A stretch of DNA of 64,000 nt from Ziziphus jujuba (GCF_031755915.1 NC_083381.1:1748501-1812500), one strand, 5' to 3'. Shown: positions 38,021 through 49,900, counted from the first letter of the stretch. Made by a program: numbers and translations. The notes: generated from the letters alone by a model not told the origin.

Positions 38021-38589
38021 AAAAACATATATGAAAAAAGTAGATTCATTGCATTAAGTGATAGATCATTAATAATAACAAATATTATTATTATTTTTAC
38101 TTTTATCTGTGTAAAATTTAAATTTTGAAGACTAAATCTTCACAAACTACTTGGATCAACTCCTTACCTAAGTACCTTTTTGTTTTTGGTTTTTTTATTT
38201 TCTTTTTTCATTCAAATAGTTATTGAGAACTTTATATTTACTGAGTTACACATGCAACATAGATACAATTTGTCCAATTTAATAAATTACTTAAATATTA
38301 AATATACTAACTACTATATCATTTAGTTTGGAAGTCTTATTTGATACAATAATTCATACGGAAATTTTAAATCTATTATTTTAACATGAAAGCACACTCA
38401 TCATGTCTATATAAAAGACATTCACATATTTAGTTAGAGCATATTAAAAGCTAGAGCAAGATACAAAGACACTAAAACCAAACCATACAACAAAAATAAG
38501 ACACAAAAAAAAAAAAAAAAAAAAAAGTAGGACGAAACCAGTAAGAAGCATAAGCAAGCGAAATCCAAAATCTCTGTCATCTCTTCAAG
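38021..38589. other. Short intergenic stretch 3' of the receptor-like gene
   Basis: AT-rich, with a poly-A run at 38505-38526. It should contain the 3'UTR of the leftward-transcribed gene at 38590-41274. Nothing else recognised. Confidence 0.5.
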
Positions 38590-41274
38590 CTAGAACCTTT
38601 CTTGTAGCATCCATCTAAATTTCTCCACCAACCTTGTCCATGCTCGATTCCTTCTTGTCACTGTGTCACCAAGAATGCCTCCAACAACCAGTCCACTTAA
38701 AATTCCCACCCACACAAATTTTCGATCTAATTCAATTGGGGACTCTAATTCTTGGGCATGTGATGGTGGCAAGGCTGGCAAATTTCCACATTTGTTAAGT
38801 AAAGGCTTGCCACACAATCCTAGATTTCCTTCAAATGAATTACTTCCAAAGGTACTAAATTGGGTTCCTTGCGGAATAGGCCCGATGAGATTGTTGTGAG
38901 AGACATTGAGGTATGCAAGGAATGTAAGTTCGTTCATCTGTTGAGGAATCTTCCCTGAGAGATTGTTATTAGAAAGGTCTAAGGATTCAAGCTCTTTTAA
39001 GTTTCCCAAAGATGTTGGGATGTTTCCTGTGAGCATGTTGTTGGAAAGGTTGAGTGAACAAAGAGAGGTTAGGTTCCCAACCAATTCAGGAATCTCTCCT
39101 TCAAATTTGTTGCTTGAGAGATCGATAAGAGCAAAGTTATTTTGGATGACTCTATATGTTTCTCTCCCTTTGAATGTTACTTTAACCTCATACACAATAG
39201 TGAAGGAGACTCTAAAATCTTTAGTCACATGAAAAGTCACCTCAAAATTCATGTATGGAGCAAATTTACTGACCATGTCAATATGTTTCATGGAATTCAA
39301 ACTGGAGATGTATTCAGATGGCAACTCACCTACGAAATTGTTGAAAGATAGATCCATCACTTGCAACTTTGTAAACTCCAAATCCTTTTCAACCTTCCCA
39401 ATTGCACCGTAGAACCCATTATGGCTCAATACCAGAAATCTTAAATATGGAAGGGCACCCAACCAAGATGGAAAAACATCAATCAATTGATTCTTTGAGA
39501 CAATAAGACCTTGAAATTTCTTACAATTGGATAATGAGCGTGGTAACAGTCCTTGCAGCTTATTATCACTGAGATCAAGCATTTCCAAATTTCCTCCATT
39601 TTTGCACATTTCAGGGATAATGCCGTGAAAAGAGTTTCTTCCCAAACGAATTACCGACATGGAATGTGAAGGATTTACTAAACATGCTGGAATTTCACCG
39701 CTCAAGTTGTTCCCACACAAACGAAGGTAATTAAGAGAAGTCAGATTGCAATAATGCGGCGGAATTTCTCCACTGAGCATGTTGTCTGAGGCATCGAATT
39801 CTTTGATCGATGGTGGAGGAATTGGAAGTGGCCCTCGTAGCATGTTTCCCGCCAGTGACAATGCCTTTAGTTTACTTCGATTCCCAAGGAAATTGGGGAA
39901 CTCAATTAAGTTGCAAGAAGACATGATTAGAGCCTTGAACTTTGGCAATGATGCGTTCATGTTTCCTTTCTCAAATTGAAACGACAAGTTAATATTCAAT
40001 AATATAAGCGCACTTAGACTTTTCATTTTCAAAAACACGTCAAATTTTACCATCCCATGTCCTAAATTATCTGCAGCTAATGAAAGTAATTTAAGATTCG
40101 TGAGTTTGGATAAGGATTGAGGAATCGTGCCATGAAATTCATTTTGATGTAGAGAAAGCACAACTAGCTGGGTAAGATTTCCGATCCAAGATAGAATTGG
40201 ATCGCTTTTCTGATTGTCAAGTGCCAAATATATAAGACGGGTAAGATTTTGAAGAGAAGACGGAATATGACCAATTAAACTATTTCGTCTAAGATCTAGT
40301 ATGGTCAGCTTGGTGAGCTTACCCAGCGAAGATGGAATAGGTCCTGAAAAATGGCACCTCTGAACACTGAAATACTCCAGCGAGTGGAGATTTTCGATTG
40401 AAGAAGGTAGACTACCAGAAAACCTTGTATCCTCAAGTTGCAAATGTTTAAGAGGATTATTTTGGTGGAATTCAGGCAAATATCCAGTGAGATTTTCATT
40501 GGCACTTACAATAAGAGCTTGTAAATTTGGCAGCTGAAAAATTTCTGCAGGAAATTCACCATACAAGTCACAATTTTCTAAATCTAATGAAACCAACGAA
40601 GAGAAATTTTTTAGGAAAATAGGTACTGCAGATGACATATCAACCGAACCAAGATGAAGAAATTCCAAATTGGTTAGGTTAGATAAAACGGGATTTCTTA
40701 GTTTCAAAAACCTTACTTCACTATCTCCATAGAAATTGAGAGACAAGTCAAGAGCTGCTAAATTTGACAGGTATGAAATTTCTATGGGAACTTGACCAAA
40801 GAAACGAGATTGAGAGAGATTGAGATAATTTAGACTTGGAAACTTTTTGAGAGCAGAAGGAATTTGAGAGTAATTGAAATCGTTGTCGGCAAGGTTCAAC
40901 CTCCGAAGATGGAGGAGGTTAAAAAGCGTGCTGTTGAAGTTGATAGAACCAAAAAGACAGCTACTGCTAACATCAAGCTCAATCACATGACTTGTTTCCT
41001 TATCGCATCGGACTCCATCCCACATGCAGCAGTTGCTGGCATTTTTATTCCACTGCAAAACCTTGGGGTAAGCACCTTCATCAGAAGAAGAATATTTGTC
41101 AATGATAAAGCTCTTCTTGAACTGCAACAATGCGGACTTCTCATCGTCGTGGCAAGATGGCTGCTTATAAGAAGAAGCAAAAGAGTAGTTATCAGAGACT
41201 ACAATCTCACACAACAAACAAAGTTTCACAAATAAATGCAGCAACACTGCTAAGCTCAAAGATATACTCCTCAT
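38590..41274 (-). CDS. LRR receptor-like protein (RLP), Cf-9/RLP type
   Basis: A single-exon, apparently intact gene for an 894-aa cell-surface receptor without kinase. The frame stays open upstream to 41379, but those 35 residues come from A-rich and (TA)n DNA. The Met at 41274 directly precedes a normal signal peptide (MRSISLSLAVLLHLFVKLCL) and is taken as the start. Next comes an LRRNT cap with paired cysteines (CCMWDGVRC near residue 85), then a long array of plant-type LRRs (about residues 100-830). The array is broken by an island with a YEVKVTFKG motif before IDLSSNKFEGEIPE. An acidic juxtamembrane part follows, then a Gly-rich transmembrane helix (FVWVGILSGLVVGGILG, about 853-869) and a short basic tail ending in ERF. 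Family members pair with SOBIR1/BAK1-type kinases at the plasma membrane to sense microbial or peptide ligands. The ligand is unknown. Confidence 0.9.
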   Translation of the reverse strand: MRSISLSLAVLLHLFVKLCLLCEIVVSDNYSFASSYKQPSCHDDEKSALLQFKKSFIIDKYSSSDEGAYPKVLQWNKNASNCCMWDGVRCDKETSHVIELDVSSSCLFGSINFNSTLFNLLHLRRLNLADNDFNYSQIPSALKKFPSLNYLNLSQSRFFGQVPIEISYLSNLAALDLSLNFYGDSEVRFLKLRNPVLSNLTNLEFLHLGSVDMSSAVPIFLKNFSSLVSLDLENCDLYGEFPAEIFQLPNLQALIVSANENLTGYLPEFHQNNPLKHLQLEDTRFSGSLPSSIENLHSLEYFSVQRCHFSGPIPSSLGKLTKLTILDLRRNSLIGHIPSSLQNLTRLIYLALDNQKSDPILSWIGNLTQLVVLSLHQNEFHGTIPQSLSKLTNLKLLSLAADNLGHGMVKFDVFLKMKSLSALILLNINLSFQFEKGNMNASLPKFKALIMSSCNLIEFPNFLGNRSKLKALSLAGNMLRGPLPIPPPSIKEFDASDNMLSGEIPPHYCNLTSLNYLRLCGNNLSGEIPACLVNPSHSMSVIRLGRNSFHGIIPEMCKNGGNLEMLDLSDNKLQGLLPRSLSNCKKFQGLIVSKNQLIDVFPSWLGALPYLRFLVLSHNGFYGAIGKVEKDLEFTKLQVMDLSFNNFVGELPSEYISSLNSMKHIDMVSKFAPYMNFEVTFHVTKDFRVSFTIVYEVKVTFKGRETYRVIQNNFALIDLSSNKFEGEIPELVGNLTSLCSLNLSNNMLTGNIPTSLGNLKELESLDLSNNNLSGKIPQQMNELTFLAYLNVSHNNLIGPIPQGTQFSTFGSNSFEGNLGLCGKPLLNKCGNLPALPPSHAQELESPIELDRKFVWVGILSGLVVGGILGDTVTRRNRAWTRLVEKFRWMLQERF

Positions 41275-41277
41275 TAC

Positions 41278-41299
41278 ATATATATATATATATATATAT
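41278..41299. repeat. (TA)n abutting the RLP start codon
   Basis: The dinucleotide run begins three bases 5' of the chosen ATG (41272-41274, minus strand), so it lies in the leader or core promoter. Length variation there could affect expression or initiation; this is inference. Confidence 0.8.
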
Positions 41300-41635
41300 G
41301 CTAGCGCAGCTCTTCGATTTTTCTTTTTTTCTTTTTTCTTTTTTTTGTAATAAGTTTCTGCTTTAATTTGGAAGTGCAACCAAGGAGAGGCATCTTCTTT
41401 TTAAATAGCGATTAAAATGTTGTTAGCTAACTGTAGGCTATAGCTTCTGTGCAGTTTACTATTTGATCAAGTCTAAGTCGATCCTGTGTCCTCAAGTACT
41501 TAATTTGGTGCGGGATTATCGATCTAATATGTCAAGTCAAGTAAAGCAGTGTGAAATTGTCGTCTATCTCCTGAATAGACTTTGGACTAAGTTTATCTAA
41601 ATAATTCTTTCCATGTGCCACCAAATGTTTTTTTG

Positions 41636-42300
41636 TCTCAAATAAAATGTATAATTTAATAACATATATAATTTTAATCTTAATTCAACACTTACAACTG
41701 TTCCAGGACAATATTTGACAAATTCAGCAAACTTCAAATATACATATATATATATATATATATATCAATGTTCACAACATTTAAAAAAAAAAAATTGCAG
41801 TGAAAAATGATGTGTTAAAAATTAATTTCTATTTGTTTATGTGTTGTCCATAAAAGTGGATTGCTTGTTAATAACATTTTATTTAATTTTAGCAATTGAT
41901 ATCCAAGTTTATAACTTTAATATATATATATATATATAGATGTAAGAATTGAAGAAACCCAAGATAATTTCATCCGTTATACTTTTTTACAACTAGTAAA
42001 ACACTATATATGGCCTTCGTAGAGTTCTATTAATTCTGTTAAAATATACAATCCCATTAATATTGCTCCTGCCACTGACCCATGTAATGAGTATGTGATT
42101 GCTTTTCCAATTAACCCATTGATTAGGTAATTGGATCGCTTTTCTAACCCATTGATAGGGTAATTGGATCTCTAAGAGTAAATAACACTCTAAAGAAGGG
42201 GAAAATAATAAAATAATATATTATTTTATTGCTTCAGAATTACATTTAACCTTAAATTTAGATGAATAAGCTTTTAAAAAGATAAAAAATATTATTGATC
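41636..42300. repeat. Duplicated segment upstream of the RLP gene, copy 1
   Basis: This segment aligns with 46930-47581 plus 50906-50960 in the same orientation: TGTATAATTTAATAACAT, GTCCATAAAAGTGGA, CAATCCCATTAATATTG, GACCCAT and TTGGATGAATAAG-type blocks occur in the same order. It contains (TA)n variation and no gene. It lies 0.4-1 kb upstream of the RLP start, so it may be former promoter-side DNA of a tandem gene family. Confidence 0.8.
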
Positions 42301-42325
42301 ATTACTGTAGTAGGGCTTTTTGAAA

Positions 42326-42594
42326 ATGTTACAAAGAAGAGACTAATAAAGAGACCAAAAAACACGTGTAGGATGGGAAAAAAAAATAAAATGAAATAAA
42401 ATACCAAAAAAAGGGGTAGAATGGAAAAAATAAAATAAAATAAAAAACAAAGTGAAATTTTTACAAAGAAAAGACTAATAAGGAGACCAAAAAAAAAAAA
42501 AAAACGTGTAGAATGGGGAAAAAAAAGAAATACCCAAAAAAATGAGTAGAATGGAAAAATAAAATAAAATAAAAAACAAAGTGAAATTTTTACC
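42326..42594. repeat. Tandem repeat of about 128 bp, two units
   Basis: Two units, each with GACTAATAA(A/G)GAGACCAAAA, an ACGTGTAG(A/G)ATGG part and a GTAGAATGGAAAAA part, bounded by GTGAAATTTTTAC. The units differ by poly-A length and a small deletion. Confidence 0.8.
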
Positions 42595-43175
42595 TTGCTT
42601 TTTTTGGTTTTTTTAATTACTTTGTCTCCATATGTGTATTAATCGGCGACCATTCCACCATACTGTTACTTTCAGTACATATTGACGATTTATGAAGTAA
42701 ACAATAAGCATCCTAGTTGATTTGTTGACTCCACTCAATTTCAGCAGACAGCAGCGCGTGCTTGATTGAAGAGAGGAAGTTATCTTCTTCTGAAAGTCGA
42801 AGCTATTATGTGAAGAACTTCACTGGTGTTTCTTAAAGCTAGCTGGTGGCCATTCAAGTGTAAAGCAAGAGTTTGCTTTTCCATCAAGAGTTAAGGAAAT
42901 CCTCCCCCTCATAAGAGTTTGTCCAAATCCTCAATTGAAGAGACTGTTTTTACCTTTCTCGTCTGCTTGCTCTAGACAACATGGTATAGAAATAAGAGCA
43001 ATATGGTAAAAGTTTTATAATATTGATGTGGGATTCATCATATAAATACATAAAGAAAACCGATTACAACAGATAAGGCCTAGTAACAATACACCTATCT
43101 GCTTTATACACTGCTGATACAACCAGATAAGATAGACATAAGAATAGGTGCATATTATAATCCATTACATGGAAC
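42595..43175. other. No gene recognised
   Basis: Mixed-composition DNA (42700-42970) without a long frame. Phrases near 43020-43150 (TGATGTGGGATTCATCATATA, AACAGATAAG) look like an LTR fragment but no boundaries can be set. Confidence 0.35.
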
Positions 43176-43370
43176 TTGAGGAACAAAGAGATTTTTGAAA
43201 GAAGGTTATCAATTAGAAAGGCAATTGCTCAACTTGAGCTTACAATTGTGGATTTCAAAGTGGTGGAGAGTAGTGCCAAGATGACAAGGAATGTGGTCGG
43301 GCAAGCTACATCTCAACAAAGGATTACGATTAATGTTGATGAAACAAGAAGGTCAATGCTGTAGTAGATT
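43176..43370 (+). pseudogene. LINE-type retroelement fragment (start of RNase H region)
   Basis: The frame reads RNKEIFERRLSIRKAIAQLE followed by MTRNVVGQATSQQ and then INVDET, the order seen at the junction from reverse transcriptase tail to RNase H in plant LINE-like polyproteins, where INVD holds the first catalytic Asp. It stops soon after and no reverse transcriptase is found upstream. The second half of such a domain occurs on the other strand at 46620-46910. Assignment is from motif feel only. Confidence 0.35.
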
Positions 43371-44277
43371 TCGCCTCTTAAATTTTCATTGCAAAAGCAA
43401 GTTGGTTTATGCTTTGGTGAATTTTCTTCTTGGGGTATGCTCCCTGCTTTGGTTGATTTTGTTAAAATTGATGAACTCAATACAAGTAAGATGTAATTTA
43501 CCTTGCAGGGGCTTTTTGTGCTATTAATGCATTTTCTTCATCACAAAACATGCTTCTTTCCTTTTAACAACATATAGTGTCTTAAAAAGACAGTTAAAAA
43601 TACATCTAGGTTGGTAATCTGAATAGTGGGCTGAGTAAACTGATTACCAGCTAAAAGAACAAGCACAAACTTTATCGCATTGTAGAAATTCCAACTTAAT
43701 AATCCAAGTAAAAAAAAAAAAAAAAAAAACTCACATATATTAATAATAAACACACACTATAGTTGTATGAAATCAACCAAGTCCTTGGCCTTAGAATGAC
43801 CAATATTCAATACAGAGTAAGGAACTTAGCTGGTTTATCAGACAATCTCCATTGAAGACTTTACCTAAGCAATATGACCAAAGATTATGTACAAGGTGCC
43901 AGGATCCAGGGCAAGCCCTCTGACATTAAAGTTCATGTGAAAGTTTCATATTCGTTGAAAGGATATTCAATTCTCCAATTAATATCAAAACCTCCATTTT
44001 TTTATTTTTTTTTTATTTTTTTTTTATTTTTTTTTTTTTTGGTTTGAGATTCTACCTACCTTCTCTTAAACTTCTAACTCCACTGTACAGTCATAAAGAC
44101 CTTGACATGCACTCTACCATGTACAATTTGATATTGTAGCCTAGACCAAACGACCTAAGAATGTAGAAATAAAGTGATGTCACAAAAAAATAAGGAAGTT
44201 GATATACATAGATACAAAAGTCATCAAGTAACAAAGAATTAGTTGAGTAAACTATAAGTCTCATTTAAGAGAGAGGC
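43371..44277. other. No gene recognised
   Basis: Mixed DNA with a poly-T rich run at 43999-44041 and poly-A at 43710-43730. No reliable frame or element boundary seen. Confidence 0.4.
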
Positions 44278-44282
44278 ATATC

Positions 44283-44644
44283 TGTGAGATCCCACATCGG
44301 TTGGAAAGAGGAACGAAACATGCCATATAAGTGGGTGTGGATACCTTTCCCTTGCAACGCTTTTTGACAAAACCGTACGGGCTGGGCCTAAAGCGGACAA
44401 TATTGCATGAGGGTGGACTGGGCTGTTACAGATGGTATCAGAGCCGGACCAGGATCGGTGTGCCAGCGAGGACGCTGGACCCCAAGGGGGGTGGATTGTA
44501 AGATCCCACATAAGTTGGAAAGGGGAACGAAGCATGCCATATAAGTGGGTGTGGATACCTTTCTCTTGAAACGCGTTTTGACAAAACCGTGCGGGCTGGA
44601 CCTAAAGCGGACAATATCTCATGCGGGTGGTCTGGGCTGTTACA
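44283..44644 (+). mobile_element. TRIM retroelement 2 (362 bp)
   Basis: Two 148-bp terminal repeats (44283-44430 and 44497-44644) begin TGTGAGATCCCACATCGG / TGTAAGATCCCACATAAG and end CTGTTACA. The exact primer-binding motif TGGTATCAGAGCC is at 44433-44445 and a purine tract (AAGGGGGGTGGA) precedes the right repeat. A perfect duplication ATATC flanks it (44278-44282 and 44645-44649). It is the same family as TRIM 1, with both LTRs about 28 bp shorter. Because both repeats share the shortening, the loss predates this insertion. No coding capacity. Confidence 0.92.
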
Positions 44645-44815
44645 ATATCAGTCAAAGAAAGAAACCTATCCAGCCTCAAATATTTGGTACACAGCTCGTT
44701 GACCACCAAAGCTGCTACACAGCCCCACTGTCCGAGGAGCTCATCAACATCTAAGTGATCAACTCCACAAAGAACAAAAACTGATCAACTCATGTATCGA
44801 ATGAGAAGAAGGCCA

Positions 44816-46530
44816 AACCTAAATCTTTAGTTGGAGGGTAAACGTACTGGAAGTTACTTTTCCTTGCTTCCGATTCTTGGTTGTATATAAAACGAAACCC
44901 ACACTTTTTAACTTCCAAGAATTGGCTTTCTGTTCCAAATGAAGTTTCAATGTTACTAGTTCTCTTCCAGAAAGCCATTCTCTCTCTAAAGCTTCCATTT
45001 GATATATAATGTACCCGAAGGTGACTTGACTCAACAAGAGTGCCTCTTGAGATGTTAAAGCCAAAACCAGTGCTTATAGGACCTTCATTGGTGTACAATT
45101 GACAAGAGATCTCTTGAGAGTTTTCTGATTCCAGATGGCCATCTTGGTCATCAAGAACGTTCTCATGGACACTGAAAACAACACGACAAACGAACCCAAT
45201 CCAAGTACTACCACTACATTTTTTTAGGCAATTTAATTCTGACTAAAGGTCCCATGTGCTTTGATTCCTTTACCACTCTAGGACTCTAGTTTCAGGAATC
45301 ACAGTATCAGAACAGCCACTTAGATGTGAGACTTCCTGCACCATCAAAGCCATGATGTTTGATGAGAGAGAGAAACAAACAGAGAAATTAAGATAAATAC
45401 AGAAAAACATGAAAGCTTAGGGCAAGGTTAAACTAAAGAGAACAAAATTTATAAGTTGCTGGAAATTGATTTTTGGTGGTGTTGTACTCTGCTTCTTTTG
45501 ATTAAGCTGCTGGAAAATTTTCCAGCAAAGTCGGTTTGTTTTTTCTCTTTGTTTCAAATGGAAACTAAGGTATTTTTCTCCAAAAAACCAACACACATAT
45601 TCATTAAAATGTCATACATATTTATAGCATACAAAAGACGTGTGAAAGCACATCATGGCCGGTCATAAAGACCAATAGCTTACAAGTACTTCATGGTGAA
45701 GCAAAACACATGTGTAAAATAACTTCATCACATGTTTCTTTGTTTGTTGAAAAGTGCTGCTACCTCATTGAGTACTTTATGTTGAAGTAGTCCTCATGCA
45801 TGATGACACATGTCCTTACATGCATTGGATGAGAGAAAGGCCGAATGGTTGAGCTCCATGTCACCAAGTAGCTTCCATGTCACCATCCTTGTCACCAAAG
45901 TGCTTTTCATGTAATCAAGGTGCTTAAACTTCCTAAAATCCTGATTTGGCTAATACACTTTAATTAACACATTTTTGTGTCTTTGTGTACCAATTTAACA
46001 AGCCTTGATTACACAAAATTGGCTTTAACAAATACAAAACAAAAAATAAAAACAAACTATGAAAGTGACTCCTCGGCCAAGGCACCTTGGTTGGTCTCGG
46101 GTTTAGGTGATTCATGGCTAACAATTGCCATGATTCTCTAACAAAATAAAGATATAGAGACCTGATTATGGATTTTCAACATTGACTGGAGGTAGGCTTT
46201 CAACCGAATCATCATTATACTTTTGCGGTCTTGATTCAGTTTCAGCTTCTAGCAGTTAACGAAATGAGTACCAAATCCATGCAAGTTCTTTACTTGAATG
46301 AATTTGAAAAGGTCAGCAGTGAACAGCAATCTCTTGCCTCTACATATTCAATACCGGAAGGAAGCTCTGGTGCTGATTGAAGAAGATTACAGTGTGCCAA
46401 TCCAAGAAATTTTAGCTAATGCTTATAGGTGAGCTAAAAAACTTGTTTCTGCCTAGATCAAATACCTGCACTAAAGTTAAGGAGCCGATTTCATGTGGAA
46501 TTGCTCCTTCTGGTAAGCCACAGTTTACAA
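44816..46530 (-). pseudogene. TIR-NBS-LRR resistance gene remnant (LRR end plus C-JID domain)
   Basis: On the minus strand, 46530-46190 gives broken LRR-like text (GLPEGAIPHEIGSLT, LPISIS*NFLDWH, SFKELAWIWYSF) with stops. After a gap without clear coding, 45180-44816 gives one open stretch with the order FSVHENVLDD, ISCQLYTNEG, HLRVHYISNGSFRERM, then SNIETSFGT and FLEVKKCGFRFIYNQE. This matches the C-terminal jelly-roll (C-JID, post-LRR) domain of TNL immune receptors, where VKKCG(I/F)R(L/F)(I/V)Y is the typical closing motif. TIR, NB-ARC and most LRRs are absent within the window, and the LRR part is frameshifted. Intact family members are cytosolic or nuclear immune NADases; this remnant cannot be. 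Confidence 0.75.
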
Positions 46531-46619
46531 AATTTATAAAATAAAAGCGGGGGATCAGATCCCACAAAATTTACATGAAAATCCCCTTGCATAAATCATG
46601 AGCAAGGGTGTTAACAGGC

Positions 46620-46910
46620 CTAGGCAAATGACAAACAAAGGAGCCAAACTCTTAATTCGAATCGAAAAAATATATATATATAGATATATATATCAGCAAA
46701 CCAATGAAGCCCACCCCTCAAACCAGTCTTCAAGCTTTGAACCACTAACTTCACATCACTTTCACAGCACATCTCCTTCCAACCAGCTTCTCTATCGACC
46801 TCCAGAGCTCTTAGAACTGCAATAAGCTCAGCAACATCAGGCAGCTCTACTTGCTCACAGAACGAGTAAGCCTTAAGCACTGCACCAACATGAATATTTC
46901 TGGCAACCAC
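46620..46910 (-). pseudogene. LINE-type RNase H fragment
   Basis: The frame reads VARNIHVGAVLKAYSF, then AELIAVLRALEVDREAGWKE, CCESDVKLVVQSL and a tail running into (TA)n. This is the plant LINE RNase H pattern: AE..A...AL..A...GW carries the catalytic Glu and ESD the following Asp. It lacks the INVD start; a candidate start is at 43176-43370 on the + strand. Truncated and not functional. Confidence 0.7.
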
Positions 46911-46929
46911 ACTTACGTAGCTCAGACCA

Positions 46930-49900
46930 AATGAAATGTATAATTTAATAACATTTATAATTTCAATCTTAATTCAACCTTGTAACTGTTCAACTACAAT
47001 ATTTCACAAATTCAACAAACTTCAAAAATACATATATATTAATGTTCACAACCTTTTTTTTTTTCTAAGAAAAAATCTATAAAAAAAAAAATAGTACTAA
47101 CGAAAAATGATTTGTTAAAATATAATTTCTACCTTCTAATTAATTTAATTTGTTTATGTTATGTCCATAAAAGTGGAGTGCTTTTTAATAACATTTTATT
47201 CACTTTCACTAATTGATTTCCAAGTTTATAACCAAAAATAAAATAAAAAAATAAAACGAAAAGAAAAAAAAATCTAAGAATTGAACAAATCCAGGATAAT
47301 TTCATTCATTATACATTTATAAAATTGATAAAACACTATATATCGCCTACGTACAAACCTATTCATTCTATGTAGATGCACAATCCCATTAATATTGATC
47401 CTGTCATTGACCCATGGCATGAGCACGTGATTGCTTTTTAAACTGACCCATTGATTGGGTAATTAATCTCTAATAGTAGATAATACTCTAAAAATAATAA
47501 TAATATTAATAATATATTATTATTTTATTTGACGGAAAGCCAAATATAATTTATTTATTAATATTAATAATATAATATATTTGTCAGGATCCATCTAAAA
47601 TTCTTCATTGGAACCCTAAACAAGCCCTGATCACAAGGAAACCCTACCGGACCTTCTAATGGAAAATCTGGCAAAACCTCCCCTAAGGGTTGGACTTACC
47701 ATAAATTTCCTGCACTGAAAACACACTTCTATATACATCCCCTTATTCCTCCCACATTACTACAATATAATTCCATAAATTTGTAGCACTCCAAATAATA
47801 ACAGGGAATTAGTGCAATATTTAATAAAATGTGTCCAATCAGTATACAGAGCATTATACAAATAAATATGAAATTTATTCAAGGACAGATGAAGCAATAC
47901 AAGATGAAGAGGAAATAGGAAAGAAATGCTTCTTGGACTTTCGGCAATGAACTGAGACATCGAGTTTGCCCCGGACGATCAACGTCTCCCAACCTGGACC
48001 TAGGGGAACGGAATTTAAAAATATGAGATGCTAATCATCTCAGTGAGTGACCCTATCTACTGTATAGTTATAAAGCAACGGTAATTATAGTATATTTGAT
48101 TAATTAAGAATAAATAAATAAATAAATAATAATTAATTGAAAATAATATTTTCTCTCAAAACCCTCACGATTCACTTGGTTGGAAAAGTTCCCCTTTTAA
48201 AATATTTTCGCAAAACCCAATCTTTTATGTCCTGAAAATCAAGGAATAATTAATCAAATAACTTTCAAATAAAATACAAAAATTTAAGGATCCAAGTTTA
48301 TAAGGGAAATATAGAATAAGACATTATTAGATACAATAATTAAAATCATAATTAAACTTGTATTAAAGAAATTTGGCATAAGAACAAGAATAGACCCAAT
48401 ATATAAATTATAAAATTTATTAATTAAATCAATGAAATAATCTAAGAAACATTGTAAATCAATTTAAACATCGATATAAAACAAATGATAAAAATATAAC
48501 AGAATTTATTTTAAAATACCAATCAATTTAAATGATAAAATCAAGGCAAATAACTTTTAAACATTAATGAGAATAGATAATAAAATCATGATATCAATTT
48601 CATAAAATTTGTATAAAGCTTTAAAGTTAAATAAATATTAAAAACAACATTAAATACATTTTAATTTAAATACTGCTTTAAAACTTTAGGAATTTAAATT
48701 TATAGCAGAAAAATAATTACTTGACGCACCACACTATATACCAGTGATGTCCCACGATACTCAACGTCCCGAGCACCGTGTAACGGGAGGTTAAAGAAAG
48801 AAACTTGCATACGGTTGCTTCGGTGTCCCGACAGCACCGCTGCTTAAACTGTCATCCCGGCCACAGAGGGGGGCGGCTTATGGCCAATATCAAACTTGCC
48901 TACCCTCGGTCCAATGGTAACTCACGGGAGACATTATAACTTGCGCGCTCATCCACATATGCAGCACAGAACACCAGTATTGTATGAGTGTGTCTAAAAC
49001 AAATAAATAAATTATTATTAAAATACCAAATTTTTCAAAATTCACCGTGGGAATTATACCATTTTTCAAACTCACATTCCCACATTTTTCCTTAATATTT
49101 CCAGCATAAATCCACCGATAATAATATACAAATAATTTTTCTCCAAATCATACAATCAACCAAATAATATTCCAAGGCATAATTATACAATTTGAAACCA
49201 CCAAACTTAACCAATATTTTTCTTGAAATCTTTAAAATCCAATCATGCTCAAAAATAATATTGAAACCACATGAAATTCATATATAATTTAATTCCACAA
49301 ATCGTCAATACCATAAAATAATTTCCACAATGCATAAATTTATATAAATGCATTTTTTTTTTATTAATCAAAATAAACGCACAAATAAATTCCACAATAA
49401 ATCAATTAATATTAAAATCACAATTCCTTTAAATATCAAACTTCCATCAAATCTAAATTTCCATAATTTGTCAAAAATCATATATGATTTAATGCACATA
49501 TACATTTCAATTTATTCAAATTGTGCCATCAAAACTTCAAATATAATTTTGCTAAATATTCAACACATAAATATTAAATCCAAATATTTAATTGTCACAA
49601 AATAAATATAAATTAACACCCGAAAATAATTTTAAAGGTGGGTCACTCACCTGGAGCACGCAATTAATCCAAGATCCTCCATGGGATCAATTCCACGACA
49701 CACATGTGCTCCTAGAACAACAATATTACATATCTCAAATAAATTAATATTTTATTCCGATAAATAATACCCGGTACCCGGAGGGTTTAACACAAACGTT
49801 AACCAAAATTGATGAATAATATACCGAATCGAAGCTTGTGGAACGAGGATCGCATTACTGGCCTCCATTGACCCCAATTCCGCCGGTGGTGGCCGGAATT

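Noticed and set aside
41275..41379. N-terminal extension of the receptor-like protein to 929 aa
   Set aside because: The extra 35 residues are Lys-rich and Tyr/Ile repeats from A-rich and (TA)n DNA, and would bury the signal peptide.
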